Positions 25,740-37,422 of a stretch of DNA of 37,443 bases are shown piece by piece. The stretch lies in contig JAEUOD010000019.1 in NCBI GenBank assembly GCA_016791065.1, forward strand, positions 1 through 37,443. Direction: 5' to 3'. The DNA is from Dechloromonas sp. (GTDB taxonomy: Bacteria > Pseudomonadota > Gammaproteobacteria > Burkholderiales > Rhodocyclaceae). Every line of letters begins with the position of its first letter. Position 1 is the stretch's first letter. Under the pieces are notes generated by a model. The model was not told the origin of the DNA, searched no databases, and was given only the letters and a program-made list of their open reading frames with translations. A program made the position numbers and the translations under genes.

Positions 25740-26578
25740 GCGCTATGGGCGAGCAGGCTGCGGGTCAGTTCGACGTAGGGCGCCAGTGCCGCCAGATCGG
25801 CAGGCGTGATCTCGTTGTAGCCTTCGTATCCGGTTTCGCGGAAAAATGCCTGCCCCTCCGGCGTTTTGTCGAAGCGCAGGAGCGCAGCCCGAATGCGGGT
25901 GATTTCCGCCTTGCCGAGGCGGTTGTGGGCCATTGTCATCAGGTGGGGAACCCGGACATCGATCGGCATGATCGTCACTTTCGCGCGCACATCCTCAGGC
26001 ACTTGGCGCAAGGGCGTGTGGGTCGTGATCGCGGCATCGAGTTCGCCGACGGCGACCGCAGCGACGGCGGCCCCGTGGGTGGTGCGTTCGAACAACTGGT
26101 AGTCCCGGCCCATGCGCAGATCATGGTCGAGCAGCCACTTGACGCCACCGATCGATGAAATCGACAGGCGACTCGAGAGCCCGATGCGCTTGCCCCTGAG
26201 ATCGTCAATCGAACGAATCCCGCTGCTCGGACGGACGACGAAGACCGGTTGCAGTGTCGCCGTGTAGCGGACCAGTCCCGTCTGTTCCTTCTGCAAGCTC
26301 ATGACGCCGAAATGCGGCCCGGTGATCGCCAGGTCGTAACTGCCGGACAGGGATGCGTTGAGGAAGCTGAAGTAATCGGCTGCGGTGTAAAGTTCGACCG
26401 GACGCCCGAGCGTGTTTTGCAGGTACAGCCGCAATGGCTGGTGCGTCTTGAACAGCGCCAGGGTCGAATTGAAGGGCATGATGCCGAGGCGCAACGGATT
26501 CGATTCCGCCGCCTCGGCTCCCGTGAGCGATGTCAATGGCAGGATGCCAAGGAGTTTGATCAGCTGACGCCGGTGCAT
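25736..26578 (-). CDS. PhnD-like periplasmic substrate-binding protein
   Basis: A 280-residue binding protein of the phosphate/phosphite/phosphonate (PhnD-like) type. A signal peptide covers about 1-24; its RRQLIK segment and LTGAEAAES end resemble a Tat or Sec signal. The mature part has LRLGIMPFNSTLALFKTHQPL, YDLAITGPHFGVM, IRSIDDLRGKRIGLSSRLS and a late RFDKTPEGQAFF. No ABC permease or ATPase gene lies nearby. Instead the stop overlaps the GGDEF-EAL start by 4 bases, so a sensing rather than transport role is likely. The ligand is unknown. A much longer open frame upstream, reaching 28171, is antisense to the oxidoreductase and not part of it. Confidence 0.88.
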   Translation of the reverse strand: MHRRQLIKLLGILPLTSLTGAEAAESNPLRLGIMPFNSTLALFKTHQPLRLYLQNTLGRPVELYTAADYFSFLNASLSGSYDLAITGPHFGVMSLQKEQTGLVRYTATLQPVFVVRPSSGIRSIDDLRGKRIGLSSRLSISSIGGVKWLLDHDLRMGRDYQLFERTTHGAAVAAVAVGELDAAITTHTPLRQVPEDVRAKVTIMPIDVRVPHLMTMAHNRLGKAEITRIRAALLRFDKTPEGQAFFRETGYEGYNEITPADLAALAPYVELTRSLLAHSA

Positions 26579-26589
26579 GATTTGGAACT

Positions 26590-26605
26590 TATGACCAAAG
26601 TCATA
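26590..26605. promoter_or_regulatory. Palindrome upstream of the binding-protein gene, candidate operator
   Basis: TATGAC-CAAA-GTCATA is a perfect 6-bp inverted repeat with a 4-base spacer, 11 bases before the binding-protein start. A minus-strand TATATT (26623-26628) just upstream could be its -10 box. If so, the palindrome lies in the early transcribed region, where a repressor could block initiation or elongation. Confidence 0.35.
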
Positions 26606-26695
26606 CTCTACTCCACCCTCGAAATATATGGCGAACATTCGCCGTCGACCACGGTCGAAACCTCGCTCAGGGACGACGCCTGCCTTTCCGTACGC

Positions 26696-26701
26696 TAAAA
26701 T
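26696..26701 (+). promoter_or_regulatory. Candidate -10 element for the FAD/Fe-S oxidoreductase gene
   Basis: TAAAAT lies 33 bases before the ATG at 26735. No good -35 hexamer is seen at usual spacing, so the assignment is weak. Confidence 0.25.
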
Positions 26702-26734
26702 CCCTCCTTTAATGCTCCCGATTCTGGTCACCTC

Positions 26735-29700
26735 ATGACTGCCCGCCTGCGCGAAATTCCGTACAACTACACGTCGTTTTCCGATCGCGAGATCGCCATC
26801 CGCCTGCTTGGCGCGGAGAACTGGGCGGTCCTCGACGAACTGCGTAGCGAGCGCGTCACCGGCCGTTCGGCCCGCATGCTCTACGAAGTGCTCGGCGACA
26901 TCTGGGTCGTCCAGCGCAATCCCTATCTCGAAGACGACCTGCTCGACAACCGCGAGCGCCGCGATGCGCTGGTCAATGCCCTGCGCCACCGGCTCAAGGA
27001 GGTCGAGAAGCGGCGCGCCGAAAGCGAGCAGGAAGACCCAGAACGGGCCGCCAAGGTCAAGCGCCTGGTTGAGGCCGCACAGCGCGCGGTGGACCGGTTT
27101 GCCGAGCATTTCGGCACGACCATCGATCTGCGCCGCAAGGTCCTGAAGTACCTCGGCAAGCATACCCGCCGCGACAACATTGCCTTCGATGGCCTGGCCC
27201 GTGTCTCGCACGTCACCGATGCTACCGACTGGCGCGTCGAATACCCCTTCGTCGTCCTCTATCCCGACACCGAGGAAGAGATCGGCCATCTCGTGCGCGG
27301 CTGTATCGAAGCCGGCCTGACCATCATCCCGCGCGGGGGCGGCACCGGCTACACCGGTGGCGCCGTGCCGCTGACGCCTTACTCGGCGGTGATCAACACC
27401 GAAAAGCTGATCGACATCGGTCCGGTCGAGGAACTGGTGCTGGCCGGTCATGAAACGCCGTACGCCACGATCCGCACCGGCGCCGGCGTCGTCACCGAGC
27501 GCGTCTCCGAAGCCGCTAGTGCGGCCGGCCGCGTCTTCGCCGTCGACCCGACATCGGCTTCCGCTTCCTGCATCGGCGGCAACATCGCCATGAACGCCGG
27601 TGGCAAAAAGGCCGTGCTGTGGGGTACCGCGCTCGACAATCTGGCCTGGTGGAAGATGGTCGATCCGGACGGCAACTGGCTCGAGGTCGAACGCGTCAAT
27701 CACAACTACGGCAAGATCCACGAGCAGGAAAACGTCGAATTCCGCCTCAAGCGTTTCGACCCTTCCGGCAAGAAGCTGCTCGGCGAGGAAATCCTGACCA
27801 TGCCGGGTGCCGCCTGCCGCAAGATTGGCCTGGGCAAGGATGTGACCGACAAGTTCCTCGGCGGCGTGCCGGGCGTGCAGAAGGAAGGCACCGACGGCAT
27901 TATCGTTGCCGCTCGCTGGGTGCTGCACAAGATGCCGCCGGTAACGCGCACCGTTTGCCTGGAGTTCTTCGGCCAGGTGCGTGAAGCGGTGCCGGCCATC
28001 GTCGAGATCACCGACTACTTCAAGCCGGGCGGCGAGGGCCACGTCGCTGGCGTCCAGCTTGCCGGCCTCGAGCACCTCGACGAACGCTACGTCAAGGCGG
28101 TCGGTTATGCGACCAAGGCCAAGCGCCACGGCCGGCCGAAGATGGTCCTGATCGGCGACCTCGTCGGCCACGACGAAACCGCCGTGATGGCTGCCGCTTC
28201 AGCTGTCGTCCGGATGTGCAACGTGCGTGGTGCCGAGGGCTTCATCGCCGTCGATGGAGAGACGCGCAAGAAGTTCTGGCTCGACCGGTCGCGCACCGCC
28301 GCCATCTCGCGTCACACCAATGCCTTCAAGGTCAACGAGGACGTGGTTATCCCCTTGCCGCGCATGGGCGATTACTGCGACGGTATCGAACGCATCAACA
28401 TCGAATTGTCGACGCAGAACAAGCTCGCTCTGTGCGATGCGCTCGCCGATTTTCTCAAGGGCGACCTGCCCCTGCATTCGGGCGATGCCAACCTCGACAA
28501 GAACGTGCTGATCGGCGACCGCCGCCAGGCCGCGCTCGATTACGTCGAAGCCGTGCGTCTGCGCTGGGAATGGCTGCTCGAAAATCTCGATCTACCGCTG
28601 GCCGAGGCCGAGACGCGCTTTGCTTCCTATGGTGTGGTGGCTGGCGAGTTGACCAACAAGGCAGCCAGTCCGAAGCTCTTCCACCGCCTTCAGGATTACT
28701 CGGTGCGCACTTCCTGGAAGCAGGAACTCAAGGCACGCCTGATCAAGATTTTCGACGGGGCGATGTATCGCCCCATCCTCGAGCGCATCGAGGCCATTCA
28801 CAAGGAAACCCTGCGCGGCCGCGTCTTCGTTGCCCTGCACATGCATGCCGGCGACGGCAACGTGCATACCAACATCCCGGTCAATTCAGACAATTACGAG
28901 ATGTTGCAGACGGCCAACAAGGCTGTCGAACGCATCATGCACCTGGCGCGTGGCCTCGACGGCGTGATTTCTGGCGAGCACGGCATCGGCATCACCAAGC
29001 TGGAATTCCTCACCGAGGATGAAATCGGTCCCTTCCGCGCCTACAAGCAGAAGGTCGATCCGCAGGGACATTTCAACAAGGGCAAGCTGATGCAGGGCGG
29101 CGACCTGACCAATGCCTACACGCCCTCCTTCAGCCTGCTTGGCACCGAGTCGCTGATCATGGAGCAGTCCGAGATCGGCAAGATTTCGGACATGGTCAAG
29201 GACTGCCTGCGTTGCGGCAAGTGCAAGCCGGTCTGCTCGACCCACGTGCCGCGTGCCAACCTGCTCTACAGTCCGCGTAACAAGATTCTCGCAACCTCGC
29301 TGCTGGTCGAGGCCTTCCTCTATGAGGAACAGACTCGACGTGGCATTTCGCTGAAACATTTCGACGAATTCAACGATGTCGCCGACCACTGTACGGTCTG
29401 CCATCGCTGCGTGAAGCCCTGCCCGGTCGATATCGACTTTGGCGATGTTTCGGTCGCCATGCGCAACTTCCTGCGCAAGCAGGAGAAGAAGCGCTTCAGC
29501 CCCGGCACCTTTGCGGCAATGACTTATCTCAACCTGAAGGATCCGGCGACCATCAAGCTGATGCGCTTCGGTATGATGGAATTCGGCTTCAAGGCCCAGC
29601 GTCTTGCCCACAAGGCAGCCAAGGCGCTCGGCTTGGTTCAGGAGAGCCGCAAGCATCCGCCGGCGACGCTTGGCGCGCCGACGGTCAAGACCCAGGTCAT

Positions 29701-30612
29701 CCACTTCCTCCACCGGCCGATGCCGGGCAACCTGCCCAAGCGCACGTCGCGCGGTCTGCTCGACATCGAGGACGACAAGGTCATCCCGGTCATTCGTAAC
29801 CCGAAGAAGACGACCGAGGAATCGGATGCCGTCTTCTACTTCCCGGGCTGCGGCTCCGAACGCCTGTTCTCGCAGGTCGGCCTGGCGACGCAGGCGATGC
29901 TCTACGAAGTCGGCGCCACCACCGTGCTGCCGCCCGGCTATCTGTGCTGCGGCTATCCGCAGACCTCGTCGGGCGACGAGGACAAGGGCCAGAAGATCAC
30001 CACCGAGAACCGCGTGCTCTTCCACCGGGTCGCCAATACGCTGAATTACCTCGATATCAAGACGGTGATCGTGTCTTGTGGCACCTGCATGGATCAGTTG
30101 CAGAAGTACCAGTTCGAAAAGATCTTCCCGGGCTGCCGCCTGCTCGACATCCACGAATACCTCATGGAAAGGGCGTCAAACTCGACGGCGTCAGCGGCAC
30201 GCGCTACATGTATCACGACCCCTGCCACACGCCGATGAAGGCCTACGCGCCGCTTGCCGTCACCAAGTCGCTGATGGGCCAGGAAGTGCCGCTGACCGAC
30301 CGTTGCTGTGGCGATGCCGGTTCGTTCGCCTACTCGCGCCCGGATATCGCGACCCAGGTCAAGTTCCGCAAGCAGCAGGACATTGAACAGCGGGCCGAGA
30401 AACTGCGCGCCGACGGCTTCAAGGGCGATATTAAGATCCTGACCTCCTGCCCGGCCTGTCTGCAGGGCCTGTCGCGCTACGAAGACGATGCCGGCGGCAC
30501 CCAGGCTGACTACATCGTGGTCGAACTGGCGAAGCATTTGCTCGGCGACAACTGGATGGCGGATTACGTCGGCAAAGCCAACAACGGCGGTATCGAGCGC
30601 GTCTTGCTCTGA
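26735..30612 (+). pseudogene. DUF3683-type FAD/Fe-S oxidoreductase, frame broken by one missing base
   Basis: A GlcD/Dld-like flavoprotein of about 1292 residues when joined. Domains: DUF3683-like N-terminus (about 1-150), FAD-binding domain with [16 protein letters not shown] (about 170-370), FAD-oxidase C domain to about 770 ending [13 protein letters not shown], two [4Fe-4S] motifs ([11 protein letters not shown] near 824 and [12 protein letters not shown] near 886), and two CCG domains ([24 protein letters not shown], then HDPCHTP/CCGDAGS/SCPACLQ). It probably oxidises a 2-hydroxyacid and passes electrons to quinone. The first frame stops at 30238 after foreign-looking residues; the second CCG domain continues in another frame. 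The break is at the A-run 30168-30170, where one A is missing. A sequencing error or a genuine recent mutation are both possible. Confidence 0.88.
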
Positions 30613-30632
30613 TTTGTCGGGTTTTTCGGCGA

Positions 30633-30662
30633 ACGGCGTAAAACATCACGTTTTTACGCCGT
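30633..30662 (+). terminator. Hairpin after the oxidoreductase gene
   Basis: ACGGCGTAAAA (30633-30643) and TTTTACGCCGT (30652-30662) form a perfect 11-bp stem with an 8-base loop, 20 bases after the stop at 30612. The sequence after it (CTTCCCTT) is only moderately T-rich. It could end the oxidoreductase transcript ahead of the HIT gene. Confidence 0.6.
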
Positions 30663-30721
30663 CTTCCCTTGCGCGATCAGGAGGCTGGTGTAATCCTTGA
30701 TAGTGTTACGGGAGCGTCAAA

Positions 30722-31156
30722 GTGAACAATCCGGTCCAATCCTGCGAGTTGTGCAGTCACCCCGGGGGCCGTCTCCTTTGGGAGTCGTCCGCCTGTCGGA
30801 TCATCCGTGTCGATGATCCGAACTATCCCGGCTTTTGTCGTGTCATCTGGAATGCCCACTGTCGCGAGATGACCGATCTCGCCCCGGCCGAGCGTCATTA
30901 CCTAATGTCCGTCGTTTTTGCCGTCGAGACGGTCGTTCGTCGCCTTTTCGCTCCCGACAAGATCAATCTGGCCAGCTTCGGCAACATGGTGCCGCATGTT
31001 CATTGGCACATCATTCCGCGCTGGGCGGATGACCGTCATTTCCCGGAGCCGGTCTGGGGCTCGGTGCAGCGGGACGGGGCGGCAGCGCGGCCATCGGTGA
31101 CCGATGACATCCTGGCTCGGGCCCTGGCCGAGGAACTTGCAACGCTCACGCAGTGA
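30722..31156 (+). CDS. HIT family protein
   Basis: A 144-residue histidine-triad protein. The catalytic triad motif HVHWHIIPRW has histidines at 92, 94 and 96; H94 or H96 region acts in nucleotidyl transfer or hydrolysis in this family. The N-terminal CELC (8-11) resembles the start of HIT proteins that bind zinc. Such enzymes hydrolyse dinucleoside polyphosphates or AMP conjugates; the exact substrate is unknown. Translation starts at GTG with GGGAG eight bases upstream. The gene is followed after 10 bases by the PilZ-like gene, so they likely share a transcript. Confidence 0.9.
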   Translation: MNNPVQSCELCSHPGGRLLWESSACRIIRVDDPNYPGFCRVIWNAHCREMTDLAPAERHYLMSVVFAVETVVRRLFAPDKINLASFGNMVPHVHWHIIPRWADDRHFPEPVWGSVQRDGAAARPSVTDDILARALAEELATLTQ

Positions 31157-31166
31157 GGCAGGCATC

Positions 31167-32771
31167 ATGCATACGAACGATCCGGCAGCGCATCTGGTGA
31201 TTCACGATCTCAAGGCTGGTGGCGACTATCTGGCGCATCTGGCCCTGGCCCAACCACCGGTGGCCGAACAGCAACTGCTCCGCTTTCTCGATGCCCTGCT
31301 CGCCTCGCCTCCCGATCCCGGCATCCTCCTGTCCTTACTTGAGCAGGCCAGGGCGCCGCTCGGTTTCGTCGAGGAGGAGATGGCAAGGCGTTACCACAAC
31401 AAGCCGCTGCCGCTCAGCGAAGGGGAGGAAAACGCCTTTCAGCAGGTAAGCCTGGCCTGGCGCAAGATGGCCAAGGCCTACGCCCTGTGCGCCCGGCTGG
31501 AGAAGCCGGATGCCGACAATCCTGAGTATTCCGCGCTGATGGCTACCCTGCTCCAGCGCTGCATCTACTACACAGGGATGGTCATTCTCGAGCATTTCCG
31601 GGCCCGCCGGGAGTTGCCGCCAGGGCTCTGGCTCGACCTGCATGGATATTACGAAACCGCCGAGGAGTGGGGCGTTGCCTACACGCCGGTGCATGATGTC
31701 CTGGAGACTGCCCTGCAAGCGAGCAATTGTGCTTCGGCCTATGTCACCCTGCTCCTGCTCGATATCGCAAGTCCCTTCAGCAACAGTATCCGCAACCTCA
31801 ACCTGATCCGCCGCTGGGCGGGCTTATGGTCGCCTCTGGTCTCGATCCACCTGATCGACAACGACCTCGATGTGCCGCCGTATGTGGTGGAGTTGATGAA
31901 GGATGTGCCTATGCATCCGAGTGCAGCGCTCGAGTCACTCAGCGGCGATGTCCGCTGGCTGGATACGACGCGTCTCGGCTTTCAGATCAACCATATGCTG
32001 AGCCAGTTGCGGCAGCGCATTACGCCGTCGCAACTCGGCCTCGGCGAGGAAACCTCCAACCACGTCATCCAGTTGCTCGAACACTTGCTGCGTCCCTGGA
32101 CGCAGTCGGCTTCGGCCCGCCGTTTCCGGCGCTTCGACAGCAACGGGATCGCTCATGTCGCGGTCGGCTTCGAAGCGATGCATTTCTGCATTACGGGCAA
32201 GGAGTTCATCCAACCGGATGTAGCTAATGCTTATTCGCGTGGTGATTTCGATCAACTGTTCACCTTCCGGGATCGGGCTGATCCTGGTCAAGGCCTGACG
32301 ATCCGACCCAAGCCCAGTTTCCCGGTCGACGAATGGTCGGTGATCAACCACTCGGCCAATGGGTTCCGTCTGGCCCGTAGCAGCGCCGGGCAACGTTTGC
32401 TGCACGGCCAACTGATGGTCGTTCGTCCGCACGATGGCGAGCATTTCATCCTGGCCCAGGCAACTTGGTTGATGCAGGAGGCCGCCGGCGGTCTGGTCGT
32501 CGGCGTCGCCACCCTGCCCGGCATGCCGATCGGGGTCGGCGTGCGTCCCGCAACGCCCCTGGGTGGTATAGCCGAGCGTTACGTCCGGGCATTTATCCTG
32601 CCGGCCGTACCGGCGATTAAGGAAGAGGGCTCGATCGTCCTGCCGGCCGGGCTCTATCAGGCCAGCCGAACGCTGGAGGTGGTCAGCGAGGAGGAAAACT
32701 GGCTGTTGCGCATGAATCACGTCTTGCAGCGCGGAACCGATTTCGACCGGGTCAGCTATATGGCCGTTTGA
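31167..32771 (+). CDS. Uncharacterised protein with atypical PilZ-like C-terminal domain
   Basis: A 534-residue soluble protein. The first ~370 residues are helical and lack known motifs (for example GLWLDLHGYYETAEEWGVAY and FSNSIRNLNLIRRWAGLW). Residues about 385-485 resemble PilZ: WSVINHSANGFRLARS recalls the D/N-x-S-x-x-G motif, followed by a beta-rich stretch ending VGVATLPGMPIGVGVRP. The arginine-rich RxxxR part of the c-di-GMP site is not obvious, so ligand binding is uncertain. I chose the ATG at 31167, 10 bases after the HIT stop with GAGG upstream; an earlier in-frame ATG at 31104 lies inside the HIT gene. Confidence 0.75.
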   Translation: MHTNDPAAHLVIHDLKAGGDYLAHLALAQPPVAEQQLLRFLDALLASPPDPGILLSLLEQARAPLGFVEEEMARRYHNKPLPLSEGEENAFQQVSLAWRKMAKAYALCARLEKPDADNPEYSALMATLLQRCIYYTGMVILEHFRARRELPPGLWLDLHGYYETAEEWGVAYTPVHDVLETALQASNCASAYVTLLLLDIASPFSNSIRNLNLIRRWAGLWSPLVSIHLIDNDLDVPPYVVELMKDVPMHPSAALESLSGDVRWLDTTRLGFQINHMLSQLRQRITPSQLGLGEETSNHVIQLLEHLLRPWTQSASARRFRRFDSNGIAHVAVGFEAMHFCITGKEFIQPDVANAYSRGDFDQLFTFRDRADPGQGLTIRPKPSFPVDEWSVINHSANGFRLARSSAGQRLLHGQLMVVRPHDGEHFILAQATWLMQEAAGGLVVGVATLPGMPIGVGVRPATPLGGIAERYVRAFILPAVPAIKEEGSIVLPAGLYQASRTLEVVSEEENWLLRMNHVLQRGTDFDRVSYMAV

Positions 32772-32832
32772 TTCAGGCGCGCTAACGGACGGATGAGTGC
32801 GCTAAACTACGCCCCTCATCCGGAGGGACACC

Positions 32833-33249
32833 ATGGCTGGCATTGATCGGGATACCCCGATACCGACTGAAATCAAGCTGCACCAGAAATCGCGTCTGCT
32901 TGAACTCGCCTACGAGAATGGCGAGCATTACACCCTCGATTTCGAATACTTGCGGGTCTATACCCCTTCCGCGGAGGCTCGCGGTCACGGGCCGGGGCAG
33001 GAAACCCTGCAGACCGGCAAGCGCAATGTGAGCATTGAACGCATCGAGCCGGTCGGTACCTATGCCGTTCGCCTCGTTTTTTCCGACGGACACGACAGCG
33101 GCCTCTATTCCTGGGATCTTCTTTACAACCTGGGCAAGCACCACGACGAACTGTGGGCCGAATACCTTAAGCAGATCGAGAGCCAGGGGCTGTCCCGCGA
33201 TGTCGATACCACGTCCCGCCCGGCGGGCGGCAGTTGCAGCCATCACTGA
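32833..33249 (+). CDS. DUF971 (gamma-butyrobetaine hydroxylase-like N-terminal) protein
   Basis: A 138-residue protein with the DUF971 fold: PTEIKLHQKSRLLELAYENG, FEYLRVYTPSAE and IEPVGTYAVRLVFSDGHDSGLYSWDLLYNLG. The same domain is the zinc-binding N-terminus of gamma-butyrobetaine hydroxylase and occurs in Fe-S scaffold ApbC/Mrp relatives. The tail GGSCSHH might bind metal. A stand-alone copy just before ubiE is common in betaproteobacteria. The gap to ubiE is three bases, so the two are co-translated. Its job is not established. Confidence 0.9.
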   Translation: MAGIDRDTPIPTEIKLHQKSRLLELAYENGEHYTLDFEYLRVYTPSAEARGHGPGQETLQTGKRNVSIERIEPVGTYAVRLVFSDGHDSGLYSWDLLYNLGKHHDELWAEYLKQIESQGLSRDVDTTSRPAGGSCSHH

Positions 33250-33252
33250 ATT

Positions 33253-33990
33253 ATGAAAAACGATACGACCCATTTTGGCTTTGAAACGGTAGCCGAGCAG
33301 GAAAAGGCACGGCGTGTCGCTGATGTGTTCGACTCAGTCGCCAGCCGTTATGACCTGATGAACGACCTGATGTCGGGTGGCCTGCACCGGCTCTGGAAGG
33401 CCTTCACCATCCAGCGCAGTGGCGTCCGGGAGGGTTCGCGCGTGCTTGACGTCGCCGGCGGCACCGGCGACCTGTCGCTTGCTTTCGCCAAGAAGGTGGG
33501 CAAGATGGGGCAGGTCTGGCTGACCGATATCAACAACGCGATGCTGGCCCGTGGCAGGGACCGTCTGCTCGACAAAGGCTACATGCTGCCGGTTGCGCAG
33601 TGCGATGCCGAGAAACTGCCCTTCCCCGACGACTGGTTCGATTGCGTGACGGTTGCTTTCGGCTTGCGCAACATGACCCACAAAGATGCCGCCATCGCCG
33701 AAATGCGACGTGTGCTGCGTCCGGGGGGACGACTGCTGGTACTTGAGTTCTCGCAGATCTGGAAGCCGCTGGCTCCGATTTACGACTTTTATTCTTTCCA
33801 GGTCATCCCGCGTGTTGGCAAGATGGTGACCAACGACGCTGAAAGCTATCAGTATCTTTCGGAGTCTATCCGCATGCATCCCGGTCAGGAGGAACTCAAG
33901 GCCATGATGGAGCACGCCGGACTCGAAAGCGTGGAGTATTTCAACCTTGCTCTCGGTGTGGTCGCTTTACACCGCGGGTTCAAGTTCTAA
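33253..33990 (+). CDS. ubiE: Ubiquinone/menaquinone biosynthesis C-methyltransferase UbiE
   Basis: A 245-residue SAM-dependent methyltransferase for the C-methylation step in ubiquinone and menaquinone synthesis. It begins with the family's [23 protein letters not shown] region, then [17 protein letters not shown], the SAM motif [11 protein letters not shown], and the UbiE signatures [13 protein letters not shown] and [13 protein letters not shown]. It stands between the DUF971 gene and ubiJ. All three face the same way with gaps of 3 and 13 bases, which makes one operon. Confidence 0.95.
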   Translation: MKNDTTHFGFETVAEQEKARRVADVFDSVASRYDLMNDLMSGGLHRLWKAFTIQRSGVREGSRVLDVAGGTGDLSLAFAKKVGKMGQVWLTDINNAMLARGRDRLLDKGYMLPVAQCDAEKLPFPDDWFDCVTVAFGLRNMTHKDAAIAEMRRVLRPGGRLLVLEFSQIWKPLAPIYDFYSFQVIPRVGKMVTNDAESYQYLSESIRMHPGQEELKAMMEHAGLESVEYFNLALGVVALHRGFKF

Positions 33991-34003
33991 TCCAGCCGAC
34001 ACG

Positions 34004-34576
34004 ATGGCTACGGGAATCGATCGCTTGATCTTCGCTGGCCTTAACCATCTGTTGCGCGGGGAAAGCTGGGCCAGCGAGCGTCTGCGCCCGCATGCCGGTG
34101 CCCTGGTCTTGATCGAGGGTGGATTGCTCAAATTGCGTTTGCGCATCGACGAGCACGGGTTGCTGCTTCCCGGGGACAGTGAGCGCGAGCCGGATGTCCG
34201 ACTCAGCTTGCCGGACGATGCTCCCGCTCGTTTCGTGATGAACCGCGATAGCCTGTTTTCATCCGTCAAACTATCGGGGGCTGTCGATGTTGCCGAAAGT
34301 CTGGCTTTCGTTTTTCGCAATCTCAAATGGGATGTCGAGGCCGATCTTGCTGGATTGATCGGCGATATTCCAGCCCATCGCGTGGTGGCTTTAGGCGCGA
34401 AGATCGGTGAGGAAAGCCAATTGGCACTGCGCAAGTTCGGGGAAAACCTTGCAGAATACGCCAGCGAGGATTCACCCTTGCTTTGCCCAAGACGCGAAAT
34501 TGAGGCTTTTGGCCGTGCGGTCGACATCTTGAGGGATGATGCAGCGCGGCTGGAAAAAAAGATCAGCCGACTCTAA
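34004..34576 (+). CDS. ubiJ: Ubiquinone biosynthesis accessory factor UbiJ (SCP2 domain)
   Basis: A 190-residue protein with an N-terminal SCP2 lipid-binding domain (about 10-110, with LRLRIDEHGLLLPGD and VKLSGAVDVAESL). A helical C-terminus (EIEAFGRAVDILRDDAARLEKKI) matches the UbiJ pattern. UbiJ with UbiK helps the soluble Ubi complex handle hydrophobic intermediates. I chose the ATG at 34004, 13 bases after ubiE; the earlier in-frame ATG at 33947 lies within ubiE. In many relatives ubiB follows; here the next genes are the convergent ATP synthase genes. Confidence 0.88.
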   Translation: MATGIDRLIFAGLNHLLRGESWASERLRPHAGALVLIEGGLLKLRLRIDEHGLLLPGDSEREPDVRLSLPDDAPARFVMNRDSLFSSVKLSGAVDVAESLAFVFRNLKWDVEADLAGLIGDIPAHRVVALGAKIGEESQLALRKFGENLAEYASEDSPLLCPRREIEAFGRAVDILRDDAARLEKKISRL

Positions 34577-34603
34577 GCATCGTTTAGTTCGGCTACAAAA
34601 ATA

Positions 34604-34631
34604 AAAAAGGGCAGCCGAAGCTGCCCTTTTT
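34604..34631. terminator. Bidirectional Rho-independent terminator between ubiJ and atpC
   Basis: AAAAAGGGCAGC (34604-34615) and GCTGCCCTTTTT (34620-34631) enclose a CGAA loop. On the plus strand the stem ends in five T; on the minus strand the run continues as TTTTTTATTTTTG. It can end both the ubiE-ubiJ and the atp transcripts. Confidence 0.95.
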
Positions 34632-34649
34632 GGCTTTCGCATCCCGAGA

Positions 34650-35075
34650 TCAGTGCACAGCCTTGCGCAAACGCTGGATGGTTTGCAGCTGAGCAATCGC
34701 TTCGGCAAGTTCGGCTTCCGCTGTTGCGTAGTCCACTTCCGCCTTGCGATTGGCCAGGGCTTCTTCAGCGCGCTTCTTGGCTTCGAGTGCCTTGGCTTCG
34801 TCCAGATCATGAGCACGGATGGCCGTATCGGCCAGAACCGTGATCATGTCGGGTTGAACTTCAAGCATGCCACCAGAGACGTAGACCAATTCGAAGTCGG
34901 CCTGATCCGCCACTTTCAGGCGGATCGTGCCCGGCTTGATGCGGGTCAGCAGCGGGGTATGTCGCGGCAGAATGCCGAGTTCCCCGGCTTCGCCCGGGAA
35001 TACGGCGACTTCGACCAGGCCGGAGAAGATCGACTCTTCGGCACTGACGACATCACAATGAACAGTCATAACCAT
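34650..35075 (-). CDS. atpC: ATP synthase F1 epsilon subunit
   Basis: A 141-residue central-stalk subunit. The N-terminal beta-sandwich ([40 protein letters not shown] is the hallmark, quoted here only in outline: [16 protein letters not shown]) is followed by [21 protein letters not shown] and a two-helix C-terminal domain. It rotates with gamma and inhibits ATP hydrolysis. It is the last gene of the atp operon, 25 bases after atpD, and is followed by a strong terminator. Confidence 0.96.
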   Translation of the reverse strand: MVMTVHCDVVSAEESIFSGLVEVAVFPGEAGELGILPRHTPLLTRIKPGTIRLKVADQADFELVYVSGGMLEVQPDMITVLADTAIRAHDLDEAKALEAKKRAEEALANRKAEVDYATAEAELAEAIAQLQTIQRLRKAVH

Positions 35076-35100
35076 TGCTGGCTCCTTTGCCTATGCCGCA

Positions 35101-37405
<2,305 letters not shown>

Positions 37406-37422
37406 GCAATTCTCCTAGCCGA

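Noticed and set aside
26579..28171. Long open frame antisense to the oxidoreductase that extends the binding protein to 811 residues
   Set aside because: It mirrors a gene with clear domains on the other strand and has no family motifs. The binding protein's signal peptide sits right at ATG 26578, so translation starts there.
28886..30154. 422-codon minus-strand frame
   Set aside because: It lies fully antisense to the FAD/Fe-S oxidoreductase and has low-complexity composition typical of high-GC shadow frames.
30164..30176. Programmed -1 frameshift in the oxidoreductase gene
   Set aside because: The site GAA AGG GCG does not fit the X XXY YYZ slippery pattern, and a single missing A in a run explains the break more simply.
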